From a virus, in the IMG/VR virus record IMGVR_UViG_3300046002_001511, positions 1-20,767 of that record: a stretch of DNA of 20,767 nt, one strand, 5' to 3'. The translations under genes were made by a program, and so were the position numbers. The notes below the pieces were generated by a model that ran no database searches, was not told where the DNA came from, and was given only the letters and a program-made list of their open reading frames with translations. Shown here piece by piece: positions 14,179 through 20,697 of the stretch. Each line of letters opens with the position of its first letter. The first letter of the stretch is position 1.

Positions 14179-14991
14179 TCAAACTACTTCAGCATCAAGC
14201 TTCAAAGACCATTCGCCAAACACCTGCTCGCCATATACAAGCATGTTGATCTTCTCACAAGCTTCTAAAACATGGTCTGGCAACTCTACATCTACCTCAC
14301 GAGAAGCAATCTGTGGCCGGACGTCGTGCATACCCAACAACCCGTGAACAGAGTCATTCTCACAATTAAATTGTTCTATGTTGTCAATCTGATGATTGTA
14401 GGGTTGCAGCCCCAAAAAATCATAGATCAAATCCAAAACTTCCAATGGCTCGTCCACCAAATCTCTGTAGTCTATGTACAAAAATTTGTCGGAGGGAATA
14501 AATCTGGAATAAGCAATGGCCTCCGCTGCCTTATAAATTGGCTCGCTGTTTGGTCGCAACAAGTCAGAGTACAAATCACCACGCCAATTATTTTTTTTCC
14601 TCAAAGAAACTAACGATTTTACAATCTCTTCGGCAGGCCGAACCATGACAATGACTTTTTGATTTTTGTTAACGTACGTGTTCCACATGTCTAAATTTGT
14701 GGGATGAACCCAAGCCCTGCCTTTTTCTATGACGATTGGTTGATCAACGTGCTTGTAATATAAATAAGGCAATGACGATATAATTTCATGTTGCGTGTGT
14801 GTTTTGTTATTTGCCAACAAAGCAGTTGTTTGCTCACACGAACACTTCATATCCCACATAAGCTGACACAGCGCAGAAGCACCTTCTCCATAGATAGATG
14901 GGTTTTGCATCAACAACGAAATTAACAAAGTTGAACCTGTCCTTGGCAACCCGCTCAGTAGTACAAATTCTTTTCTTTGTTCGCTCTTCAT
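14179..14991 (-). CDS. PAPS-dependent sulfotransferase
   Basis: The 270-residue protein has the 5'-phosphosulfate loop LSGLPRTGSTLL (12-23) and the 3'-phosphate loop VIVMVRPAEEIVKSL (113-127) with Arg118 and Ser127. It also has YIDYRDLVDEPLEVLDLIYD (172-191) ending in FLGL, the usual closing segment of sulfotransferases. It would transfer sulfate from PAPS to an acceptor (sugar, protein or lipid) that I cannot name. The frame is open upstream to 15093, but that part overlaps the adhesin gene. ATG 14991 sits one base after the adhesin TGA, just before the P-loop, and is preferred. Composition is AT-rich compared with the structural genes. The kinase at 13353-13790 may supply its co-substrate. 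Confidence 0.88.
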   Translation of the reverse strand: MKSEQRKEFVLLSGLPRTGSTLLISLLMQNPSIYGEGASALCQLMWDMKCSCEQTTALLANNKTHTQHEIISSLPYLYYKHVDQPIVIEKGRAWVHPTNLDMWNTYVNKNQKVIVMVRPAEEIVKSLVSLRKKNNWRGDLYSDLLRPNSEPIYKAAEAIAYSRFIPSDKFLYIDYRDLVDEPLEVLDLIYDFLGLQPYNHQIDNIEQFNCENDSVHGLLGMHDVRPQIASREVDVELPDHVLEACEKINMLVYGEQVFGEWSLKLDAEVV

Positions 14992-14992
14992 G

Positions 14993-15892
14993 TCAGCCCC
15001 ATTTGATAGAGCCACTCGCGTTAAAAACGTAAGCTCTAAATCCTCCAGATTCCACCACTGTGGGCGATCCAGTTGTGGCTGTAGCAACAGCAAATGCGAT
15101 TGGATAACGAAGAATTACAATGCCAGACCCTCCCGCTGCTGGTCCAGTTCCAGGATTGTTTGGCGCAGCTATGGCAAAATACGAGCCTCCACCGCCCCCT
15201 CCTCTGTTTGCAACGCCTGCTGTGGCGCTAAATCTTGCGCCATTTCCGCCTCCACCTTGGCCACCTAAAATGGCGGTATCAGTACCACTTCCTCCGCCTC
15301 CGCCTCCGCCATACAAAGTATTAGATCCACTGTAATCGTTACTTATGCCATTACCGCCTTTGCCGCCAACGGTGCCTGAGCCATTAAAACCAACTTCATT
15401 TTTGCCGCCGCCACCACCACCTGTACCTAAATTTCCAGCCACGCCGCCGTTATTGCCTTCGCCAGCAGTGCCAACGCCAACCGGTGATCCATTTGTACCT
15501 CCCCCGCCAGATCCTCCTGTCCCGCCAGCACTTCCGCTTGGCGCGCCTCTGCCGCCGCCAATCGATGTGACAAGAGATCCAAAACTTGAATTAGAACCGT
15601 TTGCAGCAGCTGCACCACCGCCACCAACGGTTATTGTGTATGTTGTCCCCGCTGTTATAGACGTGTTTCCTACTCTTACGCCCCCTGCGCCACCGCCACC
15701 CCCGTAACGACTTCCGCCACCGCCGCCACCAGCCACAATTAAATAATCAACCGTAGTAGGAGGAACAAGAGGCCATTGAGAATTGCCAATATATTGGGTT
15801 GCTTGTGTTGCAATAAACACACCACTTGCCGAAGTTGTTGTGACGTTCGGCCCCGTTTGGCGAATTAATCCACCGGAGTATCTCAGGCTCAT
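14993..15892 (-). CDS. Glycine-rich tail adhesin
   Basis: The protein is 299 residues from ATG 15892. After a short N-terminal part, VDYLIVAGGGGGG (48-60) begins a Gly-rich domain to about residue 255. It contains repeated GGGGGxGG blocks and closes with GGSGIVILRYP. The C-terminal strand FRAYVFNASGSIKW completes a pattern frequent in phage receptor-binding proteins. Dense glycine runs suggest a polyglycine-II sandwich, as in the gp38-type adhesin of Salmonella phage S16, though this is inference. The TTG at 15910 is rejected: ATG 15892 overlaps the upstream TAA by one base (TAATG) and has GGAGGAG upstream. Its place after fibre-like genes fits a host-recognition tip. Confidence 0.78.
   Translation of the reverse strand: MSLRYSGGLIRQTGPNVTTTSASGVFIATQATQYIGNSQWPLVPPTTVDYLIVAGGGGGGSRYGGGGGAGGVRVGNTSITAGTTYTITVGGGGAAAANGSNSSFGSLVTSIGGGRGAPSGSAGGTGGSGGGGTNGSPVGVGTAGEGNNGGVAGNLGTGGGGGGKNEVGFNGSGTVGGKGGNGISNDYSGSNTLYGGGGGGGSGTDTAILGGQGGGGNGARFSATAGVANRGGGGGGSYFAIAAPNNPGTGPAAGGSGIVILRYPIAFAVATATTGSPTVVESGGFRAYVFNASGSIKWG
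15128..15730 (-). repeat. Poly-glycine repeat region, coding
   Basis: Residues 55-255 of the adhesin hold many runs of four to eight glycines separated by short Asn/Ser/Thr/aromatic loops. On the plus strand these appear as CCGCC/CCACC tracts, which produce long spurious Pro-rich frames there. The loops would be the variable, ligand-facing parts if the sandwich model holds. Confidence 0.7.
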
Positions 15893-16266
15893 TAGTTCAT
15901 CTCCTCCCAAGAGGAAATCACCGTAATTTTGCTTGCTGTATTGGCTGTGGCGCCAATTGACTTATCTTCGAGCAAATACACCGATGATGTTTTATCAATA
16001 ACCACAAGGGCAGATCCTGCGGGAACGCTTAAATTAGTAACCCACGGGAAAGCTGTGCCACCAAGCGCCGCAGCGCCGTATAAATTAACAGTCACAGCGT
16101 ATGGAGTAGATGGGTCATTATTGGAAACAACCAGAGTATTAATCTTGTACACGCGGCCACTAGAAGAAGCGTTGCTTACAATACTCGTGGCGTTAGTTGT
16201 AGATAATGAAGTGGTAGACGTATTGCCATAAATAGCGCTTAAGCTAACAATGTTTGGATTTGCCAC
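15892..16266 (-). CDS. Small beta-rich virion protein (124 aa)
   Basis: The protein has a Ser/Thr-rich beta pattern: MANPNIVSLSAIYGNTSTTS, then VYKINTLVVSNNDPS (about 39-53), a Pro-Ala-Gly turn (VPAGSALVVIDK, about 81-92) and SVYLLEDKSIGATA. It closes with ISSWEEMN. This is a familiar form in uncultured phages (a MANPN-(I/V)..IYGNT start, and an IVSN core with a 'sticky' strand ending in a YEE/WEE segment), believed structural but without known function. The start is GTG 16266, with AAGGAG six bases upstream. It follows the tail-fibre-like gene by 10 nt and its stop overlaps the adhesin start. A role in the fibre or adhesin assembly is inferred from position only. Confidence 0.68.
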   Translation of the reverse strand: MANPNIVSLSAIYGNTSTTSLSTTNATSIVSNASSSGRVYKINTLVVSNNDPSTPYAVTVNLYGAAALGGTAFPWVTNLSVPAGSALVVIDKTSSVYLLEDKSIGATANTASKITVISSWEEMN

Positions 16267-16276
16267 GATGAACTCC

Positions 16277-16978
16277 TTATAGTCCGAAAATTAATGCAAA
16301 AACTATGGACTGACTTTGCGTCACGCCACTTGCGCCAGGCGTTTGGCTGACCCAATGGGTGCCGTTACTTGTGAGTACGTTGTTTGCCGTGCCAGGTGCT
16401 ACCAGCGTCACAGTGCCCGTGTTATTGCCAACCAACACGCTGCCTAGTGTCAGGTTCGCCCTGCCAGTACCACCATTGGCTACCGTCAGCGCGTTCGTCA
16501 AATTGACCGATGCGGTATTGACGTTGTTTGTTACCGTGACGTTAGACGCTCTGAACTCGGTGATATAAGTCGTGGTCTCAGCGACGTTGATGCTGTCGTT
16601 AAAGATAGTCATCGACCTGCCAGCCGGAACCGCAACCGCCGTACCTGTCGGCGCTGCGTTCGTGCCGTTAGAGATCACCACCGTGTTCGACAGATTGTTC
16701 ACGACGATGTACTGCTTCTCTATCGCCGGGATGAACAGCGTCTGCTGATTGGTAATCGTGCCAACTAGGTTCAGCTCTAGGTTACGCGCTACCTGCGTGG
16801 CATTCGTGTCAGCCAACGCAATAGCGACGTTAGAGCTGGCAAACGTGACATTAGCCGATCCGGTAATCGCTTCTTCCAGCGCCGTCCCAAGGTTGACGTT
16901 CGTTGTCGTACCCCAAGTACCAGCCTGATCACCGGTGCCGATCAGCTCGATCTTTAGCTGGGAATATGTACTAGCCAT
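16277..16978 (-). CDS. Tail-fibre-like protein
   Basis: The 233-residue protein has an N-terminal domain with TYSQLKIELIGTGDQAGTWG (4-23) and NVNLGTALEEAI, a common phage fibre/structural start. A Ser/Thr/Asn/Val-rich beta body with VVVNNLSNTVVISNG follows. The C-terminus has the repeat known from tail fibres: TVANGGTGRANLTLGSVLVG, then VLTSNGTHWVSQTPG. These 'NGGTG..NVLTSNG..W' units usually sit next to receptor-binding tips. Only one such unit is present, so it may be a short fibre, or a platform on which the later adhesin is attached. ATG 16978 has AAGGAAA before it. It begins 9 nt after the repeat-fibre gene. Confidence 0.72.
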   Translation of the reverse strand: MASTYSQLKIELIGTGDQAGTWGTTTNVNLGTALEEAITGSANVTFASSNVAIALADTNATQVARNLELNLVGTITNQQTLFIPAIEKQYIVVNNLSNTVVISNGTNAAPTGTAVAVPAGRSMTIFNDSINVAETTTYITEFRASNVTVTNNVNTASVNLTNALTVANGGTGRANLTLGSVLVGNNTGTVTLVAPGTANNVLTSNGTHWVSQTPGASGVTQSQSIVFALIFGL

Positions 16979-16987
16979 GATCTTTCC

Positions 16988-17953
16988 TTAGATTGTATTG
17001 ATGAGCGTCCATGTGGCTGCGTTACCCGTGTTTATGGGCGCCCAAGTCTCAGCGCCGCCGGTGTTAATAACTGACCAAGTGACGTTACCACCTGTCTCAA
17101 TAAGTTCCCACAAAAATCTGCGTCGTGCCACATCTTCTGCCACGACGGTTTCGTTGATCCGCGCAATGAAGCTGGCACTCGCGCTAGCAAGATCTGAAGC
17201 CGCTGTTGCTTCGTCCACCCTGACAGCAAAGGTGACCAGCGTAGAGAACTCAACAGAGGCAGACGCGCTCTCAGATACCGAAACTGACGCTGTGTTAAAT
17301 CCATCAGGTAGATCTGCTGCATTCGCGGTTTCCTCAATCCTGCCAGATACACCAAATACACCCTTCACCAGATCCTGTGCTGCTACCGTCTCTGCCACCA
17401 CGCCAATCAGCGCAACCTGCGAAGCTACTGTGTCATTCCCTGCTGCCGACTCGCTGACCGTACCAAACCTGTTTCTAATGCCAGTAACTGCATCGCTTGC
17501 CGCCGCGCTCTCAGATACCTGAGAGTTTACATTCGCCAAACTGCTTACTACATCTGCTGCCTGCGTCGTCTCACTGACTTGCCCGTTGATCGTAACCAGC
17601 GAGCTGACTGTGTCGTTGCCTGTTACGCTCTCCGTTACAACACCGGTAACCGACTTGGTAGATGCAACACTATCAGCTCCAGCAGCTGTGTCGGTGACAG
17701 ATACGCCAAGGGCAACAGCAGCAAGGTAAACATCAGTAACAACAACAGACTCTGCAATGTTTGCAACGATTCTGGGCTGTATCTCTGAACTGACTTGGTC
17801 AAGAGCTTTGACCAACCCGCCATCACCCAGACCCCAACCATCAGAACCCCACGCACCATTGCCCCAGCCGCCATTTGATATCAGCCGATCATAAACAGAG
17901 CAACCCCATCCGGCCTGCCCCCATGTGCCGCTACCAAATCCGCCCTCTGCCAC
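16988..17953 (-). CDS. Repeat fibre protein: WG-rich head, eleven 20-residue repeats, W-repeat tail
   Basis: The 321-residue protein has three parts. Residues 1-45 are Gly/Trp-rich (GSGTWGQAGWG, GNGAWGSDGWG). Residues 67-285 are eleven units of 20 residues (the last 19) without spacers, of the form (S/T/A)E(S/T)-xx-xx-D-xV-x(8)-(G/x)-x-V. Examples are SETTQAADVVSSLANVNSQV and SESAAGNDTVASQVALIGVV. Residues 285-321 are three 11-residue units (IETGGNVTWSV, INTGGAETWAP, INTGNAATWTL). The regular period suggests a beta-solenoid or elongated stalk. I do not recognise the family. Start is GTG 17953, with GGAG six bases upstream, 3 nt after the YodC-like gene. Its position ahead of the fibre and adhesin genes suggests a tail spike or fibre shaft. 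Confidence 0.75.
   Translation of the reverse strand: MAEGGFGSGTWGQAGWGCSVYDRLISNGGWGNGAWGSDGWGLGDGGLVKALDQVSSEIQPRIVANIAESVVVTDVYLAAVALGVSVTDTAAGADSVASTKSVTGVVTESVTGNDTVSSLVTINGQVSETTQAADVVSSLANVNSQVSESAAASDAVTGIRNRFGTVSESAAGNDTVASQVALIGVVAETVAAQDLVKGVFGVSGRIEETANAADLPDGFNTASVSVSESASASVEFSTLVTFAVRVDEATAASDLASASASFIARINETVVAEDVARRRFLWELIETGGNVTWSVINTGGAETWAPINTGNAATWTLINTI
17099..17755 (-). repeat. Eleven tandem 60-bp coding repeats (diverged)
   Basis: Residues 67-285 of the repeat-fibre protein are eleven consecutive 20-residue units, corresponding to 60-bp DNA units (last 57 bp). The units are strongly diverged at DNA level, so the period is best seen in protein. Conserved positions are a Glu/Asp near position 2, a Ser/Thr at 3, an Asp near 8 and a Val or Ile at 20. 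This is coding duplication, not a CRISPR array. Confidence 0.75.
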
Positions 17954-17956
17954 ACA

Positions 17957-18130
17957 TTACTCCGCAGCCTCTAACTCACTATCCATGAACCAACGACTGT
18001 GAACCTGGCCGTCCTCGGCAGTCCACTCCATCAAGCACCAGATACCGCCATCATCGTCCATGCGCATCTTTATGATCGGACCCTGTGGCACTACGGCCTT
18101 CAGCTTTACAACATCGCCTCTTTTGAACAT
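17957..18130 (-). CDS. YodC-like small protein (DUF2158-like, 57 aa)
   Basis: The frame encodes MFKRGDVVKLKAVVPQGPII and continues with KMRMDDDGGIWCLMEW, ending HSRWFMDSELEAAE. The start (x)FKxGDVVxLK, an M-V-D core and a WCxxxWF... end resemble the DUF2158/YodC group of small beta-barrel proteins found in bacteria and phages. Function is unknown. Two ATGs are possible; AGGGG (18137-18141) lies six bases before ATG 18130 but touches the earlier ATG 18136, so I choose the later. It is 12 nt after the preceding stop and 3 nt before the repeat-fibre gene. It sits in the neck/tail region, so may be a virion or assembly protein. Confidence 0.65.
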   Translation of the reverse strand: MFKRGDVVKLKAVVPQGPIIKMRMDDDGGIWCLMEWTAEDGQVHSRWFMDSELEAAE

Positions 18131-18136
18131 GGCCAT

Positions 18137-18141
18137 CCCCT
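18137..18141 (-). promoter_or_regulatory. Ribosome binding site of the YodC-like gene
   Basis: AGGGG on the minus strand, six bases before ATG 18130. The nearer ATG at 18136 immediately abuts it and would have no spacer, so this site decides the start. Confidence 0.55.
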
Positions 18142-18142
18142 A

Positions 18143-18718
18143 TCAAGTCGCATCAAGGTTGAACGAGTACGTCACGTTCAGAACGTCACCGCTGACCACC
18201 GTACGGTCGCCCGGCGCTTGGAAGTCTGCCGCCGAGAACAACAAGCCAGATGTGCCAGTTGCCACGTTGCACAGGAAAGCACCCGAGATCGTAGCGTTCG
18301 CAGTCATCGTGAACGTTGCCAAGGAAGCCGCGTTGTTGATGTTGGATGGATCTGCCAGCGTGGCATTGCCAAACGTTACCTGCGGGCGGTTGCCGCTGTA
18401 GTTGGAGTTCTCATCCCAACCAACGTGAGATGCCAACGTATCCCCACCGGAGAACGTGGTTGAAGCCGATGTGTTGTTGATCAGGCCGATGTACCACGCA
18501 GCCGTGTAGGTCGAACCCTTGAAGTACTTGGTGTTCATGTCCTGCAAGCCGGTGTTCACCACCAGATTGGAGCCCATGTCCACCCACTTTTGGTTGCCTT
18601 CGCTGTCGTAGCAGGTGACAGTAAACACACCACCGCCGGACGCGCCTTCAGCAAAACCCGTCTTGCGCTCAGTATTGGCGCTTACGGTCTCGCTGGATTT
18701 TGATTTCTCAATCGTCAT
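18143..18718 (-). CDS. Beta-rich virion protein (191 aa)
   Basis: The conserved block QKWVDMGSNLVVNTGLQDMN (about 43-62) followed by TKYFKGSTYTAAWYIGLINN is, as I recall, seen in many phages near fibre and neck genes. The second half (TFTMTANATISGAFLCN, GDVLNVTYSFNLDA) is beta-rich. The Gly/Ser-rich N-terminus (SGGGVF) follows a polar leader. Function is not established; tail or capsid decoration is a fair guess. ATG 18718 has GAGGAG before it. It begins 9 nt after the 141-residue gene. Similar proteins carry a Gly-rich, Asn-Ser-rich loop here, so it may be partly exposed on the particle. Confidence 0.68.
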   Translation of the reverse strand: MTIEKSKSSETVSANTERKTGFAEGASGGGVFTVTCYDSEGNQKWVDMGSNLVVNTGLQDMNTKYFKGSTYTAAWYIGLINNTSASTTFSGGDTLASHVGWDENSNYSGNRPQVTFGNATLADPSNINNAASLATFTMTANATISGAFLCNVATGTSGLLFSAADFQAPGDRTVVSGDVLNVTYSFNLDAT

Positions 18719-18727
18719 GATGACTCC

Positions 18728-19153
18728 TCAGTTAATACGTATTAACGCACTGGACGATGTGTTGGGAGGCAACGTCACCGTAAATGTGCCATTGGCAGCC
18801 TGCGTCTTGTCGCTACCAAAATCCAACGTGGCTATCGACGCGTTCGCTACAGTGGCGTTGTAGATCAACGCACCCCGCGCAACAAACTGCGCTGATGTCC
18901 ATGAAACATTGTCAAAGCTTACATACACAATCCCGTTGCTGGTCGAAGATATCGACACGTTGGCTAGCGTGTTTCCGCCCGCCGTGTATCCAGCACCGGT
19001 TACCTCATTCGTCGGCGAGTATTCAGTCGTACTCTCGCCCATCTCTACATAGCCGTCATACAGCGCCATCTTCAGCGTGTTGGACGCAACATTCTGGCGG
19101 CCATTTAAGATGTCCACCTTGAACGACGTAGTCAGGCCTTGGTAAATCGTCAT
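18728..19153 (-). CDS. Conserved phage structural protein (141 aa)
   Basis: A widespread phage family by pattern: LTTSFKVDILNG, LKMALYDGYVEMGESTTEYS (28-47), GAGYTAGGNTLANV (53-66), FVARGALIYNATVANASIAT (90-109) and LDFGSDKTQAANGTFTVTLP (110-129). The fold should be a beta-sandwich. The family is often found next to adaptor genes and is thought to be part of the virion, but its exact position is unknown to me. The ATG shares ATGA with the stop of the adaptor gene (19150-19153), which indicates coupled translation with the adaptor. Confidence 0.78.
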   Translation of the reverse strand: MTIYQGLTTSFKVDILNGRQNVASNTLKMALYDGYVEMGESTTEYSPTNEVTGAGYTAGGNTLANVSISSTSNGIVYVSFDNVSWTSAQFVARGALIYNATVANASIATLDFGSDKTQAANGTFTVTLPPNTSSSALIRIN

Positions 19154-19833
19154 GTCACTTTCACCCTAACCTGACCACTGCGGTACGCATCCTGACGCTC
19201 CATACCATCGCCCAGACGTTTCAGTTCGCCCATAGCCTCGTTGTACTTGGCCTCGACGTTGGCAATCAAATCTTGCTCGCCCTTCATGAACAGGTAAGCC
19301 TCACGCAGAGAGCCGTACAACAGCGCCGGATCGTAGTTGTCACCCAGCCACGTGCGGCCGTCAGCAGCCGTCGTAATCGACTCTGGGTAATAGTAGTAGT
19401 GCAGCTCTAGCGTGTACGCCTGATCAGGTGTTGGGCCGAAGATAAACGTCAGCTCATCTACCGCCACGTTGCTCGTCACCTGCGGTCCGAAGATTGAGTA
19501 GTACTTGGGCAAACCCTGATCTGCCGGCGTGGGATACGCAGCACGGATGTAGTTCACATCCTTGTTCAGCAGGTAGTGATACTCCTCAGTCGCTGTGCCG
19601 TAGTTCTCGATCACAGCCATGGAGTACACCGCTAGGAAATCGTTGGGAGCAGTCAAGTACTTGTTACCCGTCTGCATGATGCCAGTGGAGTTGCGGCGAA
19701 TAGACGGCAACTGCACCGCATTGTAGATGCGGGTTTCTGTCTGGCGTATGAACGTGGGAATGTACGACTCAAAGTCTGAGTCGTAGTTCTCCGTGTACGC
19801 CTTGATCGCGTCGACTAACTCTGTGTATGTCAT
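19150..19833 (-). CDS. Head-tail adaptor protein
   Basis: A 227-residue protein resembling phage SU10-type head-tail adaptors. MTYTELVDAIKAYTENYDSD (1-20) and a helix with FIRQTETRIYNAVQLPSIRR (28-47) are typical. A beta region with FLAVYSMAVIENYG follows, and then LLYGSLREAYLFMKGEQDLI (about 171-190) and a helical end. In podoviruses such adaptors attach under the portal, prolong the DNA channel, and bind the nozzle and fibres. The ATG shares ATGA with the upstream 91-residue gene and its stop overlaps the next ATG. The adaptor call rests on recalled family similarity. Confidence 0.75.
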   Translation of the reverse strand: MTYTELVDAIKAYTENYDSDFESYIPTFIRQTETRIYNAVQLPSIRRNSTGIMQTGNKYLTAPNDFLAVYSMAVIENYGTATEEYHYLLNKDVNYIRAAYPTPADQGLPKYYSIFGPQVTSNVAVDELTFIFGPTPDQAYTLELHYYYYPESITTAADGRTWLGDNYDPALLYGSLREAYLFMKGEQDLIANVEAKYNEAMGELKRLGDGMERQDAYRSGQVRVKVT

Positions 19834-20105
19834 GCCATTGGGCCGCGAGCCATTACACCCTTAGTAGCAGCACCAGTGCCACGGATCTTGATGCCAGTCG
19901 TCTTCGTATCTTCCCGACCAGGATCACCCGCAGACACGCGCTGCACCGCAGTTCTCGGACCAAGCTTGTCCACCGCGATATTGTTCGGATCTTCCATCTT
20001 CTTCAACTTGGCAGGCACAGACTTGCCAGTCATCGTGTGAGGCGGAGCGTAAACCGAAGCGGGTCCAACTTCCTTCCCACCCTTCTTCATTGAGTACTTA
20101 GCCAT
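19830..20105 (-). CDS. Small basic phage protein with MKKGG start (91 aa)
   Basis: The protein is Lys/Arg/Gly/Pro-rich and probably disordered. It starts MAKYSMKKGGKEVGPASVYA and ends GIKIRGTGAATKGVMARGPM-A. Both ends look like conserved peptides that I recall from uncultured aquatic phages, where such proteins lie beside the adaptor. It shares the MKKGG peptide with the 49-residue protein encoded just upstream. A DNA- or capsid-binding role would suit the charge, but no function is known. Its stop overlaps the adaptor ATG (ATGA). It begins 7 nt after the 49-residue gene, with GAGGTTGAT before the ATG. Confidence 0.68.
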   Translation of the reverse strand: MAKYSMKKGGKEVGPASVYAPPHTMTGKSVPAKLKKMEDPNNIAVDKLGPRTAVQRVSAGDPGREDTKTTGIKIRGTGAATKGVMARGPMA

Positions 20106-20112
20106 ATCAACC

Positions 20113-20262
20113 TCACTTGGTTTTCTGGTTATGAATACGTGCCTCGTTGCGCCCGTATTTTTTCAGATCGGATGTAGTTACGCCACCCTTTTTCATGCCT
20201 TTGTGCATGCGCTTTTCGTGTGCCTTGACCGCTGCCTTGGCGACCTTTCTCATCTTGTCCAT
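20113..20262 (-). CDS. Very small basic protein with MKKGG motif (49 aa)
   Basis: The product begins MDKMRKVAKAAVKAHEKRMH and continues GMKKGGVTTSDLKKYGRNEA, with RIHNQKTK at the end. About 40% of residues are Lys, Arg or His. The GGVTTSDLKKYGRN segment resembles small proteins I recall from uncultured aquatic phages. AGGAG lies six bases before ATG 20262, and the gene sits 9 nt after the zinc-ribbon gene, so it is very likely translated. Possible roles are DNA condensation or binding of an acidic virion partner; none is shown. Confidence 0.65.
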   Translation of the reverse strand: MDKMRKVAKAAVKAHEKRMHKGMKKGGVTTSDLKKYGRNEARIHNQKTK

Positions 20263-20271
20263 CTCTTACTC

Positions 20272-20694
20272 CTAGTTGATAGTCACGTTTGCCACAATCG
20301 TCACCGGCGCTAGATTGTTTGGCGTCAGTCCATCGTCATTCGCCCTAGCCCCACCTATCGGTGCCCAACCCCACTGGATGATCCGGCTACCACCGGCAGG
20401 GAAACCATCCTGCAATATGTTCGTGCCAGAGGTGTTGTCCGTCTGTAATCCCGTCAATCCCGACTGCCAGTAAGACTTGTCCGGCCTCGGATTTCTCACT
20501 GCCTGCGGGTCGTTCACCGGGTACATACCAAGACTCAACTGCGGCTGATCCGGCTCCCAACACGTCTTGCACACCTTGATGTTGACGTTCTTCGTCTTGA
20601 TCGTCAGTGTCTTTAACTCTTTCAACATGAACCGGAAGCCGCAGCGGTCACATTCCGCAATCGACTTCTTGCCACTTGCATACTTACTCGGCAC
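20272..20694 (-). CDS. Zinc-ribbon-like phage protein (140 aa)
   Basis: The N-terminal half has two Cys pairs, C15-x2-C18 (ECDRCGF) and C42-x2-C45 (VCKTC), a zinc-ribbon arrangement. It is preceded by the start MPSKYASGKKSIAECDRCGF, which I recall from a widespread family in aquatic and enteric-type phages. PQAVRNPRPDKSYWQ (63-77) is also typical. The C-terminal half is Gly/Asn/Pro-rich with beta strands and ends VTIVANVTIN. The family is found near the portal-adaptor region; its role is not established, but a structural or assembly role in the neck is likely. Start is GTG 20694 with AGGTGAT upstream, 3 nt after the preceding stop. Confidence 0.75.
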   Translation of the reverse strand: MPSKYASGKKSIAECDRCGFRFMLKELKTLTIKTKNVNIKVCKTCWEPDQPQLSLGMYPVNDPQAVRNPRPDKSYWQSGLTGLQTDNTSGTNILQDGFPAGGSRIIQWGWAPIGGARANDDGLTPNNLAPVTIVANVTIN

Positions 20695-20697
20695 AGA

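Noticed and set aside
14992-15093. N-terminal extension of the sulfotransferase
   Set aside because: It overlaps the adhesin gene; ATG 14991 directly follows the adhesin stop and precedes the P-loop at a normal distance.
15120-15707. Long Pro-rich frames on the plus strand
   Set aside because: They mirror the poly-glycine codons (GGN read as NCC) of the minus-strand adhesin; no ribosome site or family signal.
17099-17755. Regular repeat as a possible CRISPR array
   Set aside because: The 60-bp period is in frame, units are diverged and without identical repeats or spacers, and the coding sequence is continuous.
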